Below, piece by piece: positions 44,083 through 57,184 of a DNA stretch of 64,000 nucleotides. Under the pieces are notes generated by a model. It made no database searches. It saw only the letters and a list, made by a program, of their open reading frames with translations, and was not told where the DNA came from. How positions within the stretch are numbered: the stretch's first letter is position 1; every line of letters begins with the position of its first letter. Location of the stretch: the NCBI RefSeq assembly GCF_026151205.1, contig NC_087072.1:12872169-12936168 (forward strand), written 5' to 3'. This DNA comes from Bolinopsis microptera. Lineage: Eukaryota; Ctenophora; Tentaculata; Lobata; Bolinopsidae. Position numbers and translations under genes: made by a program.

Positions 44083-44418
44083 ATCGTCTGTGTGTAATTT
44101 CCGGTCGGTTATACAAAAAAAACGGTAAGAGTTACGGGACTGGTTTTTTCGGTATAGTGCCGACAAAACTCTGATGAAGCCCATGAGACAATTTTCTTAA
44201 AATCGGCCGGTGGTAAGTGGTTTAATTGATGGTTTTGTACCACAAATGTTGCATAAAATTGCTTGAGCAGAACGGCAAGAGTTACGGGGCTTGCTCTCTC
44301 TCTCTCTCATTACTGTATGATATGTTATAGCTGCATTTAAGTAGCGTCATAATTGGATTAGCCCGGAAGATTCGCTGTTATTTTATACCATAAGCTTATT
44401 AGGGGAGGGGGGACTGTT

Positions 44419-46073
<1,655 letters not shown>

Positions 46074-46784
46074 ATACGACAATGTTATGCGTGTTTTCAA
46101 ATATAATAGGCGGGTGTGGTGCGGAGTTAACAAGGGTTAATTTCTATAACGATTTAAATAAAAATGGAAAGCGGTTCAAGACGGGAGTGATGAGGTGTAA
46201 TAGTCGGTGTTCAGACCTTATGATCATGGAATGTGGTGCCTCATGGCTAATAATGACTTAATTATCCACAATACAAGGAATAACTGATTATGAGATTATT
46301 GTTTAAGAAACTTTTGGGTCACCTAATGCGGGTTTTGACTCAGCGGGTAATTACTCCTACCCTTTTTAACTGCGGCAGTGAAATCCCGGCCGAAGGCCGG
46401 GTTACACTAGTACTATTATATCCCCTTTATTGTTTTCCAGGCATTAAGACTCATCGGAAGTAGTTTAGCAGGTATATTTAAGTTCAAAAACATTCTAATT
46501 CAATGTTAAAGATGACAGGAATAAGAAATAGTTATGTGGAGGTTTTTAAGAAATTTACGAAAAAAACGCGCCAGCATGTTATACGAAATTAGGTAAAAAA
46601 CCCAAAATCGCCATATTCAGGTGCCTTAAAAACCATGTTAAAATTGAGTTAGAGATCTGAAACTTTGCAGGGCGTCTAGACCTTGTCCAAATCGACTGTA
46701 CAAAAATTTTCATGTTTCAGGAGTATCGGGAAATGGGTTTTCTGGAACCACTGTTTTACAACAGATTGTCGTGAAGTACCTATA

Positions 46785-47118
46785 TCACCTTAATAACACC
46801 AGGATGTGTGTCTGTCTGTCTGATCGTCTGTGTGTAATTTCCGGTCGGTTATACAAAAGAAACGGTAAGAGTTACGGGACTGGTTTTTTCAGTATAGTGC
46901 CGACAAAACTCTGATGAAGCCCATAAGAAATTTTTTTTAAATCGGCCGGTGGTAAGTGGTTTAATTGATGGTTTTGTACCACAAATGTTACATAAAATTG
47001 CTTGAACAGAACGGCAAGAGTTACGGGGCTTGCTCTCTCTCTCTCATTACTGTATGATATGTTATAGCTGCATTTAAGTAGCGTCATAATTGGATTAGCC
47101 CGGAAGATTCGCTGTAAT
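46785..47118 (+). mobile_element. Non-autonomous Helitron, copy 2, 5' part
   Basis: Starts TCACCTTAATAACACCAG after a host A. It has short TG and TCTG runs and continues to GCTGTAATTTTATA at 47118, where a retrotransposon interrupts it. It resumes at 61349. Without the insert it would be about 770 bp. Confidence 0.8.
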
Positions 47119-47237
47119 TTTATAATAAAACAAATATTTAATAAAACAAATATTTATTTTTACGGCACAATCAAACAATATCAATAATAAATAAATCAGG
47201 GGAGGTTTGAAGAGGTTTCAAGTGCCGAAGGCCACTG

Positions 47238-47241
47238 CTTA
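47238..47241. repeat. 4-bp target duplication of the LTR element
   Basis: CTTA, repeated at 53358-53361 on the other side of the element. Confidence 0.75.
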
Positions 47242-48215
47242 TGTAAGCAGTCGCCATCTGCTCCAGATTCGTAGATTATTTGTATCAATTTAAGGTACGA
47301 ACAACGAAAACAAGAGTAATAACGATGGTTACAAGATATTAAATTATAAAACAACACAATGAATAATTCGACAAACTCCTGCTTTAACTCCTAGTTCACC
47401 AGACGTATATTGCCCAAAATCGCCCACCGATCTAATGATCTTATCCTACCATAACATATCACATCATGAAATACTATCAATATACACATACTATAGCCAG
47501 ACATACTATTATATATAAAGTCGGCCGTCAATACTTGTCTATATTCACGCTGAAGCCTGAAACTCCTAGTTTAAATCCGCCATGACCCATGCCATTATGT
47601 CTACTATCAATCCCTCTCTAGGCCAACCAGAACTCAACCAGAGTTACAGGTTCCGACCACCAACTATCCTTCGATAGGACAAACCACCAACTCTCTCTCC
47701 CAGTTCAGGCTCCCTTACAGTCCGGCATCAATGACGCTCTATCGAATCGGGAAAACTCCATCTCCTTCTCGACCGTCCGTCCGGCCTTATATATTCCTCT
47801 ACCAGCCCTGTATGTGCCGCACCAAAATACGGCCCGCCTATGCTGTATGCTCCGAAAACTCATTATTCTCTATTAAATGCATTCTAATCTATAGCACGCA
47901 CTGTCTTGTCAACAAGTCTGCCTGATTTTCTCGTGCTCTCTTGTGCTTATTCAACCAACACCGGATTACTGGCCGTCTAATTTTATCTATGATTATCATT
48001 AATTCCCTACCAGTATTTTCAGCCACTACCCACATCACACTCCCGTCGTGTTCTTGCCATAAGCCTCTACATGCTCGTTGCACAATGATTATTTCGGCCG
48101 CTACTAATGATAACTCCGCATTCTCTTGAGTAAACGGTTAATATTATAAATCTATATAATTTAACTTAATAATGATACTTCCAGAAAAATTGACTCAAAA
48201 TATTCACTGCGTACA
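47242..48215 (-). repeat. Long terminal repeat (3' LTR)
   Basis: 974 bp starting TGTAAGCAGTCGCC and ending CACTGCGTACA, i.e. TG...CA. It is nearly identical to 52392-53357, with scattered single differences and a few short indels. The ORF at 47731 is part of the LTR and recurs in the other one; not a gene. Confidence 0.9.
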
Positions 48216-48978
48216 CAACTTTACAAAATATGATCTTTTTTAGAACCTTACTATAATAGTATAAAAATTTAATAGAAAATCTCGAACTAAAGACCCTATA
48301 CCTTGCCCGATCACGGCTTACACAACTTAACAAAATCTGATCTTTCTTAGAACCCTACTATACTGGTATAATAATTTACTCTCCTTAAAAACCCCTTTCT
48401 GCACTTCCTCAACATTTCTAAATCACAAATTTTTAGAACCCAACTTTAATAATTTAATAACAACTCACAATTTCTAAACGTTTTTTAATGTGTCCATTTC
48501 ATTCTTCGTCTCTTCTTACCCGTGTCTTGTTCGTCGTTCAGCATATCAACTTTTTATCTTCGCTTAGGATATCAGCAATCATCTCCGATATCTTCGGTGG
48601 TCTCCGACTCTGTGTCCCCGTCCAGGATATCAGCCTTTGTCCCCGACTTGGTGTCTCCGTCCAGGATATCAGCAATTTCCTCCAACACTGTCTCGCCGTC
48701 TCCGACACTTTCTCTCCGTCTAGGATATCAGCTATTTTCTCCGACACTTTCTCTCCGTTTAGGATATAAACAGTTGTCCCCACCTCTTGGTCTCCATATC
48801 TCCAATCTATCCCCCTTTTATGCTTCCATGTGATCTCCAATTCATGTGTTCTCGAATCCTGTTTCTGGTCATGCTTTCATGCAACCCCCAATCCATGTGT
48901 CCTCGACTCTGGTCACAGATATATTGTCTTTCAATTTCTTCCCCCTTTTTTTTTTTTTTTTTTAGCTTGCATGTACTT
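48216..48978 (-). other. LTR-element interior, degenerate repeats
   Basis: On the minus strand degenerate units around GGATATCAGC / GCTGATATCC and GGAGAAAGTGTCGGAG give an ORF with repeated KVSEKIADILDGE. No recognised domain. A T-run lies at 48949-48963. Confidence 0.5.
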
Positions 48979-49638
48979 CTACTTTTCCCCGGTTGGTTTC
49001 TTTATCTGTCTTTCTTTTCCAATTACCTCAATCTGTAAGTTTTCTTTCCCCTTTAGTTCTCTTTTTCTTCTTTTTTCGTCCATCCTTTCTAAGATATCTA
49101 TTCTCTGTAGCAGTTTGCCTTCTGTTATCGTCCTTGAATCTTCTAGCATCTTTATTCTTTTCTCCAAAACACTAATCATTTCCGCTCCTAAATTGTCTCT
49201 TCTTTTCCGTACTTTTTCTAGTTCCGTATACATTCCCGTCCAATTCTCCTTCCTTCCACTTTTATCCACCTCTACGGCTTCCAGGTACAGTCTAAAACGC
49301 AACCATTTCTCGTGCCCTATTGCATTCTCGTCTTCATATTTTAATTTTTTCGCCTTTCTTGTCATTGACTCTTCTTCATCTGCATTACTGATCTCTGTAC
49401 TGCTATCTGAGTCGTATCCTGTGCTACTTTCTGTATCAGTTTCCTCTTCTCTTCGTTGATGAATGTATGGTCTTTCCTTAAAGTTCTCATCTTCCTTTTT
49501 GTATTTTTTATTTCCTCCCTCCGCACCATTTGTCTCTAAGTTACTCTCTGAATCAGTGCTTGAATTTGGTTCGCACCCTTCCACTCCCATTACCATCTGT
49601 CTTTCTCTTTTCCCCACTTTACACTTTACCGTATGCAT
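48979..49638 (-). CDS. Uncharacterised charged ORF of the LTR element
   Basis: 219 residues, highly charged. There is an acidic, serine-rich N-terminal half (EEETDTESSTGYDSDSSTEI), then GHEKWLRFRLYLEAVEVDKS and a long coiled-coil-like stretch (EKVRKRRDNLGAEMISVLEK, RIDILERMDEKRRKRELKGK). There is no zinc knuckle and no capsid signature that I can see. It lies in sense orientation in the element, in the position of a gag gene, so a structural role is possible but unproven. Confidence 0.5.
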   Translation of the reverse strand: MHTVKCKVGKRERQMVMGVEGCEPNSSTDSESNLETNGAEGGNKKYKKEDENFKERPYIHQRREEETDTESSTGYDSDSSTEISNADEEESMTRKAKKLKYEDENAIGHEKWLRFRLYLEAVEVDKSGRKENWTGMYTELEKVRKRRDNLGAEMISVLEKRIKMLEDSRTITEGKLLQRIDILERMDEKRRKRELKGKENLQIEVIGKERQIKKPTGEK

Positions 49639-49649
49639 TCTGAGCTATA

Positions 49650-50560
49650 GACCTCCAATCGATATGTCCTCCAATCTTGTATCCTATCTATGCTTTCATG
49701 CGACCTCTAATCCACGTGTCCCCCAATCTTGTCTCCGATCTATGCTTCCATGTAACTTCCAATCGATATGTCCTCCAATCTTGTCACCGATCTATGTTTT
49801 CATGTATCCTTGTGTCTTCTTCCAATGTCTCAATGTGTCTCCTTTCAATGTCTCCTTTTAGTGTCTTTCAATGTCTCCCCATATCTCTAGTATTCCCACC
49901 GCAATATCTCCAAGATTATCCATATGTCTTCTTCCAATATGTCTGCGTGTCTCCTTCCAATTTCTCAAGGTGTCTCCCTTAAATCTCTGCGTATCTACTT
50001 CCAATTTCTTTACGTGTCTCCCTCCGATGTCTCCTCGTTTCTCCCAACAAAGTCTTCTAATATCTCCTCGTATCTCCTTCAAATGTTTCTCCTTCGATAT
50101 TTACCCTGGAATGATATTTAATGCTCTGTCACCACTCACTACATTCTACACGTTATTTCATCACTCACCATGTTTAAATAATGTTTCCACTATTTACCAC
50201 TTGTATATTTGCCACCACAATGTTTCCAATATCATCCATATCTCTCCTTACTATGTCTCCATGTGTCTCCTTCCACGTGTTTCACTCCACTTGTCTCCTT
50301 GTTTCCCTTACCAATGTCTCCTTCCAATGTCTCCTTATATCTCCTTCAAATGCCTCCTTCCATGTTCCCTCCAATGATACATGCGTCCTTTCCAGTCTCT
50401 CTCCAATTTATCTCCAATACGTCCACCCATACTTCCTCCAACCAGTCTCCAACCCATCCCTCCAGATGTCCTCCGATCATATTTCTCATTCCAATATGAC
50501 CCCCCACCACATTCTAATAATATTTCCACTAGTTACCACTAGTACTGCCACTGCACTCCT
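49650..50560 (-). repeat. Degenerate short tandem repeats
   Basis: On the plus strand words such as CTCCTTCCAATGTCT, CAATGTCTCC and CCTCCAATCTTG recur every 15-30 bp. ORFs in all frames here have repeated residues for this reason. No gene supported. Confidence 0.8.
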
Positions 50561-50756
50561 AATGCATCTATGCCTTTCCCTCCAACATCACTCCTCACCA
50601 CGTTCCAACAGCTGGTTCCAATAATAATTCTGCTATTTATCCTCTCTCACCATGCTCTAATAGTAATTCCACTATTGTCACCTGTCACCATGCTCCAATA
50701 GTAATAACACTAGTCACCACTAGTACCACCACCTCCAATAGTAATTCGCCACCACC

Positions 50757-50948
50757 ATGTCTCCAATAATAATTCCTCTAGTCACCTCTATTATCGCCAC
50801 CACCATGTCTCCAATAATAATTCCTCTAGTCACCTCTATTATCGCCACCACCATGTCTCCAATAATAATTCCTCTAGTCACCTCTATTATCGCCACCACC
50901 ATGTCTCCAATAATAATTCCTCTAGTCACCTCTATTATCGCCACCACC
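50757..50948. repeat. Tandem array, 48-bp unit, 4 copies
   Basis: ATGTCTCCAATAATAATTCC recurs every 48 bp, giving a 16-residue periodic translation on both strands. Confidence 0.95.
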
Positions 50949-52371
50949 ATATTGTCTCCAATAATAATTCCAATAATAATTCCACTTTTATCACCTCTCG
51001 CCACGTTTCACTAGCATTTCCACTAGTAAAGTAGTAACTACCACTATTAATGCCACCGCCATGTTTCCAGATGGATTTATATGTAAAACAAGCAAAACAA
51101 GCAAAACAAGCAAACGTGCAAACAACCGCTACCTCGTTTAATAGAGGAAACTGAATACTTTATAAAACTCGCAAACTATAACTGAACATTTAACAATAGC
51201 CACTCTATAGGGAATTTAGACCATGGCTCAGCTCCAGATGTTCTTATTATAGTAAACACACCGCTCAGACGTAACATAGTATGTCAGTTCAACTAATATG
51301 ATTGTTTCCAGTGGACACCAACATATCCACAGCTTTCTATCTCGCCCTAACTCCATACTATACAAAATTTACACTCACTTAATACAATACTCACCTGTCC
51401 GTTCCATTTCTCAGCTCCGCATTTCTCGGCTTTTACTCTAATTGAAAAACCAGTGTCTCACACAGTCACTCCATGACTTAATATTCAAAGTTGCCGTGTC
51501 TCACACAGTCACCTGATGACTTAATTTCCAAAATCGCCGTCGGATCATCTTTGTCATATATTCGGCCTGTCAATTCATCGCACTCTTCACAGAAAAGTAG
51601 TCCTAGTTTCTTTCATCATAGAAAATACCATTCCCCTCAAAATTTAAATCTCACTCAAAACGTACCACGTTTTCAAACTTATACACAGCTTTAATTCGAT
51701 ACAAGTGACGTCACATCTCTCTGAATAACCTCCCTCTCCCTTTCCAGTGCTAGCAGCACCCGGGTCTCATTTATATAAATTACATCTCTCCCCCAATCCT
51801 TGAAATGTTGGTCGCAATTTCGCCAGCCCACTCCAAACTCCCCCTCTCGCTCTCTTCCATAATATAAAATATGTAGCGCTACAAAAAGAAAACAAGTCTG
51901 ACACACAACAGAACGATTCAGCAGGCAGCCACTCCCACTGAGGTTCTGGTGGCTGAAAGTATGTCAAGTCTGCCGTCTTAAAACTTAAAATAAGAAACAG
52001 TAAACCATGAACTGCTCACGTACCCCCCTCGATAATATTCATAACACTCTCTCGATACAATCTCTCAACGGACTGATATTTATTCCTCAAAATATCCCCT
52101 TAGCTCCTCCTAATCTATGCCCCTCCGGTACCTAACCTTCCTTCCCTTACATGATGAAAGAAACCCAAAAATTTCATTTAAACTCCACACTTAACCGTGT
52201 ATTCATTTACTGCTCTTGCACTGAACTAATCGATGACCCTAATCTGACTGGCAACACTGTTACAACATAACGTAACTCTACTCCTCACACCGGTCAATTC
52301 ACATTCGAATAATAAGCAATCTCTCCCTTACCTCAATTAAAATACAAATAATCTATCCTATAATAAAATAG
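50949..52371. other. LTR-element interior, no gene
   Basis: ORFs under 75 codons in several frames; none resembles a retrotransposon protein. A triple ACAAGCAAA run lies at 51089. Confidence 0.5.
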
Positions 52372-52391
52372 GATCCTACCGTTCGCGCCAT
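52372..52391 (-). promoter_or_regulatory. Candidate primer-binding site
   Basis: On the minus strand, one base after the LTR end CTTACA, is TGGCGCGAACGGTAGGATCC. It starts with TGG (pairing with the CCA end of a tRNA) and could pair with acceptor and T-stem of one tRNA. I cannot say which tRNA. Confidence 0.55.
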
Positions 52392-53357
52392 TGTAAGCAG
52401 TCACCATCTGCTCCAGATTCGTAGATTATTTGTATCAATTTAAGGTACGAACAACGAAAACAAGAGTAATAACGATGGTTACAAGATATTAAACTATAAA
52501 ACAACACAATGAATAATTCGACAAACTCCTGCTTTAACTCCTAGTTAACCAGACTTATATTGCCCAAAAACGCCCACCGATCTAATGATCTTATCCTACC
52601 ATAACATATCACATCATGAAATACTATCAATATACACATACTATAGCCAGACATACTATTATGTATAAAGTCGGCCGTCAATACTTGTCTATATTCACGC
52701 TGAAACTCCTAGCTTAAATCCGCCATGACCCATGCCATTATGTCTACTATCAATCCCTCTCTAGGCCAACCAGAACTCAACCAGAGTTACAGGTTCCGAC
52801 CACCAACTATCCTTCGATAGGACAAACCACCAACTCTCTCTCCCAGTTCAGGCTCCCTTACAGTCCGGCATCAATGACGCTCTATCGAATCGGGAAAACT
52901 CCATCTCCCTCTCGACCGTCCGTCCGGCCTTATATATTCCTCTACCAGCCCTGTATGTGCCGCACCAAAATACGGCCCGCCTATGCTGTATGCTCCGAAA
53001 ACTCATTATTCTCTATTAAATGCATTCTAATCTATAGCACGCACTGTCTTGTCAACAAGTCTGCCTGATTTTCTCGTGCTCTCTGGTGCTTATTCAACCA
53101 ACATCGAACTACAGGCCGTCTAATTTTATCTATGATTATCATTAATTCCCTACCAGTATTTTCAGCCACTACCCACATCACACTCCGTCGTGTTCTTGCC
53201 CTAAGCCTCTACATGCTCGTTGCACAATGATTATTTCGGCCGCTACTAATGATAACTCCGCATTCTCTTGAGTAAACGGTTAATATTATAAATCTATATA
53301 ATTTAACTTAATAATGATACTTCCAGAAAAATTGACTCAAAATATTCACTGCGTACA
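52392..53357 (-). repeat. Long terminal repeat (5' LTR)
   Basis: 966 bp, partner of 47242-48215, TG...CA ended. It differs by single substitutions and short deletions, for example near 52703. Confidence 0.9.
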
Positions 53358-53361
53358 CTTA

Positions 53362-53631
53362 TCTTTAGGATTTGAGAGTGACCTGTGCTTGAAACCCCCT
53401 CAACCATCCACTACGTCAATATACTAATTACAGTATACAAATATAGAAAAATATAATAATCTTAAATTACTTATTGGTTTAGTTTGGTGACAAAGGAGAG
53501 CCCAGTTGAGTTTTAGTTTAGCTTTAGGTTTTGAATCACAGTTAAAAGGTTAGCCATGTTTCATGGCAGAGAGAGATATCATGTGTGCATAGCCGTACCG
53601 GATGTAGAGTTTGAGATATAATATAGATTAG
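53362..53631 (-). other. 3' untranslated part of the CR1-like element
   Basis: Between the ORF2 stop and the LTR insertion. It continues at 47119-47241 on the far side of the LTR element, ending in the tail repeats. Confidence 0.7.
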
Positions 53632-54842
53632 TTACCATGTATTAGGGTCATCTCGATTTTGGAGGGATAGCAAGTGCTTTTTAAGGTTAGATTTAATAAC
53701 ACCTGACGAAGCTGATAAGTCTGAATTCTTGGAAGAACCCGGGATTATCAACCCATCTACATTAGCATCACATATTTCGAATACATAGGGGCTGAGGTCA
53801 TTCCAAATTTTCGTAGAGGTGTACAAAAAGTTCTGTTGGGAGATATCTAACCTCAGTAATGGGACAATCAGACGAAGTTTTTCATTTCTAGGACAGAACT
53901 TGAAAAGATCTTTAATCGACTGGGGGACATCAAATTTAAGAATTTTGAATAATTCCATAAATGTATGGTACATGTGCAGATTCTCCAGGTTCATAATTTT
54001 CTGCTCGGTGAATAGCGGTTTAGTGTGTTCAAGACAGTAGTTCTTGCTAGCCATATGTTCGTTATAAGTTCTTGAACGTGCACAGGTTAAATAGTATTCT
54101 TTATGATCAAAATTGGGAATGTTACCAAATAGCAGTCTTATACATCGTTTTTGAATTGCAAAGATTTTATTCAGCTTATGTTTAGGGATCCCACCCCAGC
54201 AACTTATACAATAGCTAAGATGTGACATAAAAAGAGCATTGTATAGTTTCAAATATTCAGATTTGGGAATGAATTTGCAAATTCTCTTAATCGATACAAT
54301 ACTGGAGTTCAGCTTTAAAGATAAATGATTAAGATGTGGTTCCCAGCTTAGCTGTTCGTCTATTATCACCCCAAGAAACTTTGTACATTGAACTTTTTCT
54401 AGCTTTTTTCCATCTATTAAAATCGTTAGATTCCTGTTAAAGGGCCGTGTTCTGGCACAGGTCTGTGTTGCTCTTGACAAACCTGGCTGAAAATGCATAT
54501 AACAACTTTTCCCTGCATTTATATGTAACTTGTTAGACTCCATATAGTTACTGACTTGTTTCATTACATGATTAGCTTTTTCAAAAGCTTCCTGTGCTGA
54601 ACTACCTATCACAAAAATATTTGTATCATCAGCAAACAGGACGAATTCAGCCAAGCTTGAGGAGCTCACAATATCATTTATATAAATCAGAAATAGTAGA
54701 GGTCCTAACACTGACCCCTGGGGTACACCATACTCAACTGAACACTTGTCCGACTTTTCAGTTTGAAAAGAAGTTACTTGGCTACGGTTTGTTAGATAGC
54801 TAGCAAGAGTTTTTAGTGCAATACCTCTTACTCCATAGTGTT
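53632..54842 (-). pseudogene. CR1-like ORF2, RT C-terminal half
   Basis: Continuation of the RT after the 110-bp insert: GVRGIALKTLASYLTNRSQV, then VPQGSVLGPLLFLIYINDIV (motif B region), EFVLFADDTNIFV (catalytic DD), KCTKFLGVIIDEQLSWEPHL and MSHLSYCISCWGG in the thumb. No internal stops down to 53632. An open reading frame beginning at 54711 inside the protein is only a chance start. Together with 54953-57184 it forms an ORF2 of 1,143 residues, in the normal range for CR1-like ORF2. Confidence 0.9.
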
Positions 54843-54952
54843 GCTCTAACCAGAGCCCTCTCGCTTGCAGTAGCGCGCGACCGCCGTAGGCGGCTATCCT
54901 ACTTGTGAAACAAGCGCGTCACGCAGTACGCGTAGGCACATGGCTATGTGAA
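54843..54952 (+). mobile_element. 110-bp interspersed repeat with 11-bp duplication
   Basis: Starts GCTCTAACCAGAGCCCTCTC, has a GC-rich middle (GTAGCGCGCGACCGCCGTAG) and ends CACATGGCTATGTGAA. TCCATAGTGTT lies on both sides (54832-54842 and 54953-54963). Removing 121 bp restores ORF2 exactly. Other copies: 11673-11746 and a reverse fragment at 9795-9850. It has no clear inverted tips or A-tail, so it may be a very short SINE-like or MITE-like element. Confidence 0.85.
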
Positions 54953-57184
54953 TCCATAGTGTTCAAGTTTATGCAGGAGTTTATCGTGCTCAATTGTGTC
55001 AAATGCTTTACTTAGATCAATAAATATTCCAATTACATGATTTTTCTGTTCAATCTCATTAAGTATTTTATTGACAGAATAGTTTACGGCATGAGATGTT
55101 GAGTGTTGTTTTCTAAAACCAAATTGTCGATCATAAATCACGTTCATAGCACTGAGGTAATTATATAACCTATTATAGATTATTTTTTCAAGTATTTTTC
55201 CAAATATCGGTAATGTAGAAACAGGTCGATAGTTATCAAGGCATCGTGAGTCTCCTTTTTTATAAATTGGTGTAATAGAGCCCGTTTTAAGCTTGTTTGG
55301 AAAGACCCCATTGTCCAAGAACCAATTAAAGAATCTAGAGATATGACCAGACAGATAATTTACACTCTTTTTTAAGACTTTAACAGAGATATCACTTGCC
55401 TTCCCATTTTCAAGGCTACCAATGATTTTACTTATCTCTTCCTCGTCACAGGGGCTGAGAAAAAAAGAGTTCACTATTCTTTCTCTGCCCTTGAGGTATT
55501 GTTTAAACTTCGTCTTAATAAAATTGCCATCAGTTACCGTACGAGATGGTACAGAAGATTGAACTTTTGAATTAAGATTACGAGCAATAGACGAGAAGTA
55601 GATGTTAAATCCGTTAGCAATCTCACGGCGTTCAGTTACAATTCGACCATCAATTAAGAATGATGCTTTTATATCTTTTTTAGATTTACCCCTGAGTTCG
55701 TTAATCAATTCCCAGGTTTTTTTAATATTTCCTTTAGCAAGTTCAAATTTTTTTCCATAGTGGGCTTTTTTCGCAGATTTTATAGCTTTGTTTAGGATAG
55801 AACGATACTCCTTATACTTAAGATATACAGTTTCCTCACCTAATGGGTTGATTTTGGTACACGAAGCCTTCCATCGCTTGTAGTGAAAGCCTTTAGTAAA
55901 CACAGATTTAATTAACGCAGAAGTGATCCATGGATTCATCAATCTATTGCGTTTTGATTGAAAACCAGCAGTAGAGTCCAATTTGAAATTCAGTTCGATT
56001 TTTTCGTGGACAGTTTCGACAAATTTTTCAAAACCTTCCTCATCATACGAAAAGTTCGATCGGTAGATATCCCTTCCAATATCATTAAGGAAGCTTTCTA
56101 TATTAGACTCACAGTAATCATACTTAGGTTTAAGTTTGGTATCATTTGGACTCTCTTTAGTATTACACGATATGAAACAGAAGATTGGGTTATGATGGGA
56201 AATCTTGGATTCAAGAATTCCAGATCCTAAGACACGCTCAGTAGAGTTCACTAAAATATTATCAATTAAGCTTTCGTTGCAACCCGGCTTGGCATGGGTG
56301 GCAATCGATATCAAAGGGATTAAATTGTTACTGTAGATAGTTTGTTCAAATTCAGCTATGTTTCGTCCCTGGGCCAAAAGATCAACATTGAAGTCACCTG
56401 TCAAGGCTACATTATTAGACGGTAGGAATTTCATCAACACGTCAAGCTCAGCAAGTGCATCTAGAATATCACCACTAGGGGGCCTGTAGACAACACCAGC
56501 AATCTGTGGAACCTCTGTGTTAGTGATCTCAACAAAAAGTGTTTCAAGATTGTCAGAGCATTTACATAACTTTTCGATTCGGCTGTATTGGTACTTATTG
56601 TCAATATATACACCAAGGCCACTACCTTTCTTTTTCCCATCAGTTTTGGAGTTATACTCACTGCTGTAACCATCAATTTTGTATAAATCTTTATTTTCCT
56701 CATCAATGTTTGTTTCAGCTAGCGCAATAACTGCAAATTTCTCATCATATTGACTCATATCAGTAATAAAGCTGTCAAAGTTAGATGCGTTCCCATCAAT
56801 GTTGTTAAACACAATAGATATAAACGGCTTGTTATGGTTAAGTATGTTTTTTGACAGCCGGTTGAAATTTGTCATGTTATAAGACCTACAGTCTTTTAGA
56901 ATGTTTGAAATAGTCTCCATATCTTTGTCTCTTTCTACAGTGTTGGGATCATATTTGTCATAAATAATTGAGTTGAAAGGATTGTACCTTTGGGATTTGA
57001 AGGCGAAACATTGACTGCAGTGCCACATTTGTTTAACATGGTCAAATTTAAAGCTCTGTTCAGAACATTTGGCATGATATATTGTATCGCAACACTCACA
57101 TATTATGACTTTATGATGGCTTAGTACATTGCTATCACAACCTGGACATCTCTCTCTTGTAATATTAAAGTTTATTGAGGTCAT
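54953..57184 (-). pseudogene. CR1-like ORF2, PHD finger, endonuclease and RT N-terminal half
   Basis: Residues 1-65: zinc finger with RCPGCDSN, CECCDTIYHAKC and WHCSQC (PHD-type C4HC3). Residues 125-350: EEP endonuclease with IVFNNIDGN, LAETNID, GSGLGVYID, LTGDFNVDL and ISHHNPIF. In the last block the usual aspartate of S-D-H is histidine. Then the RT: TGSITPIYKKGDSRCLDNYR, QFGFRKQHSTSHA and GIFIDLSKAFDTIEHDKLLH. The frame is cut by the 110-bp repeat after LEHYG. The ATG at 57184 overlaps the ORF1 stop (ATGA), suggesting coupled re-initiation. Confidence 0.9.

Larger units (their letters stand above)
47242..53357 (-). mobile_element. Non-autonomous LTR retrotransposon, 6.1 kb
   Basis: Two direct LTRs (TG...CA) of about 970 bp with a CTTA duplication enclose 4.2 kb. 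A candidate primer-binding site just inside the right LTR (52372-52391) sets the orientation to minus. There is no protease, RT, RNase H or integrase ORF. One 219-codon ORF may be all that is left of a gag, or unrelated. It must depend on the proteins of another element. It is inserted in the 3' UTR of the CR1-like element. Confidence 0.85.

Noticed and set aside
47731-47925. 64-codon ORF, identical to one at 52874
   Set aside because: It is inside the LTR and duplicated with it; no protein features.
48488-50624. Many overlapping ORFs of 60-209 codons on the plus strand
   Set aside because: The region is made of degenerate short repeats; the plus-strand ORFs are antisense to the element and have no domains.
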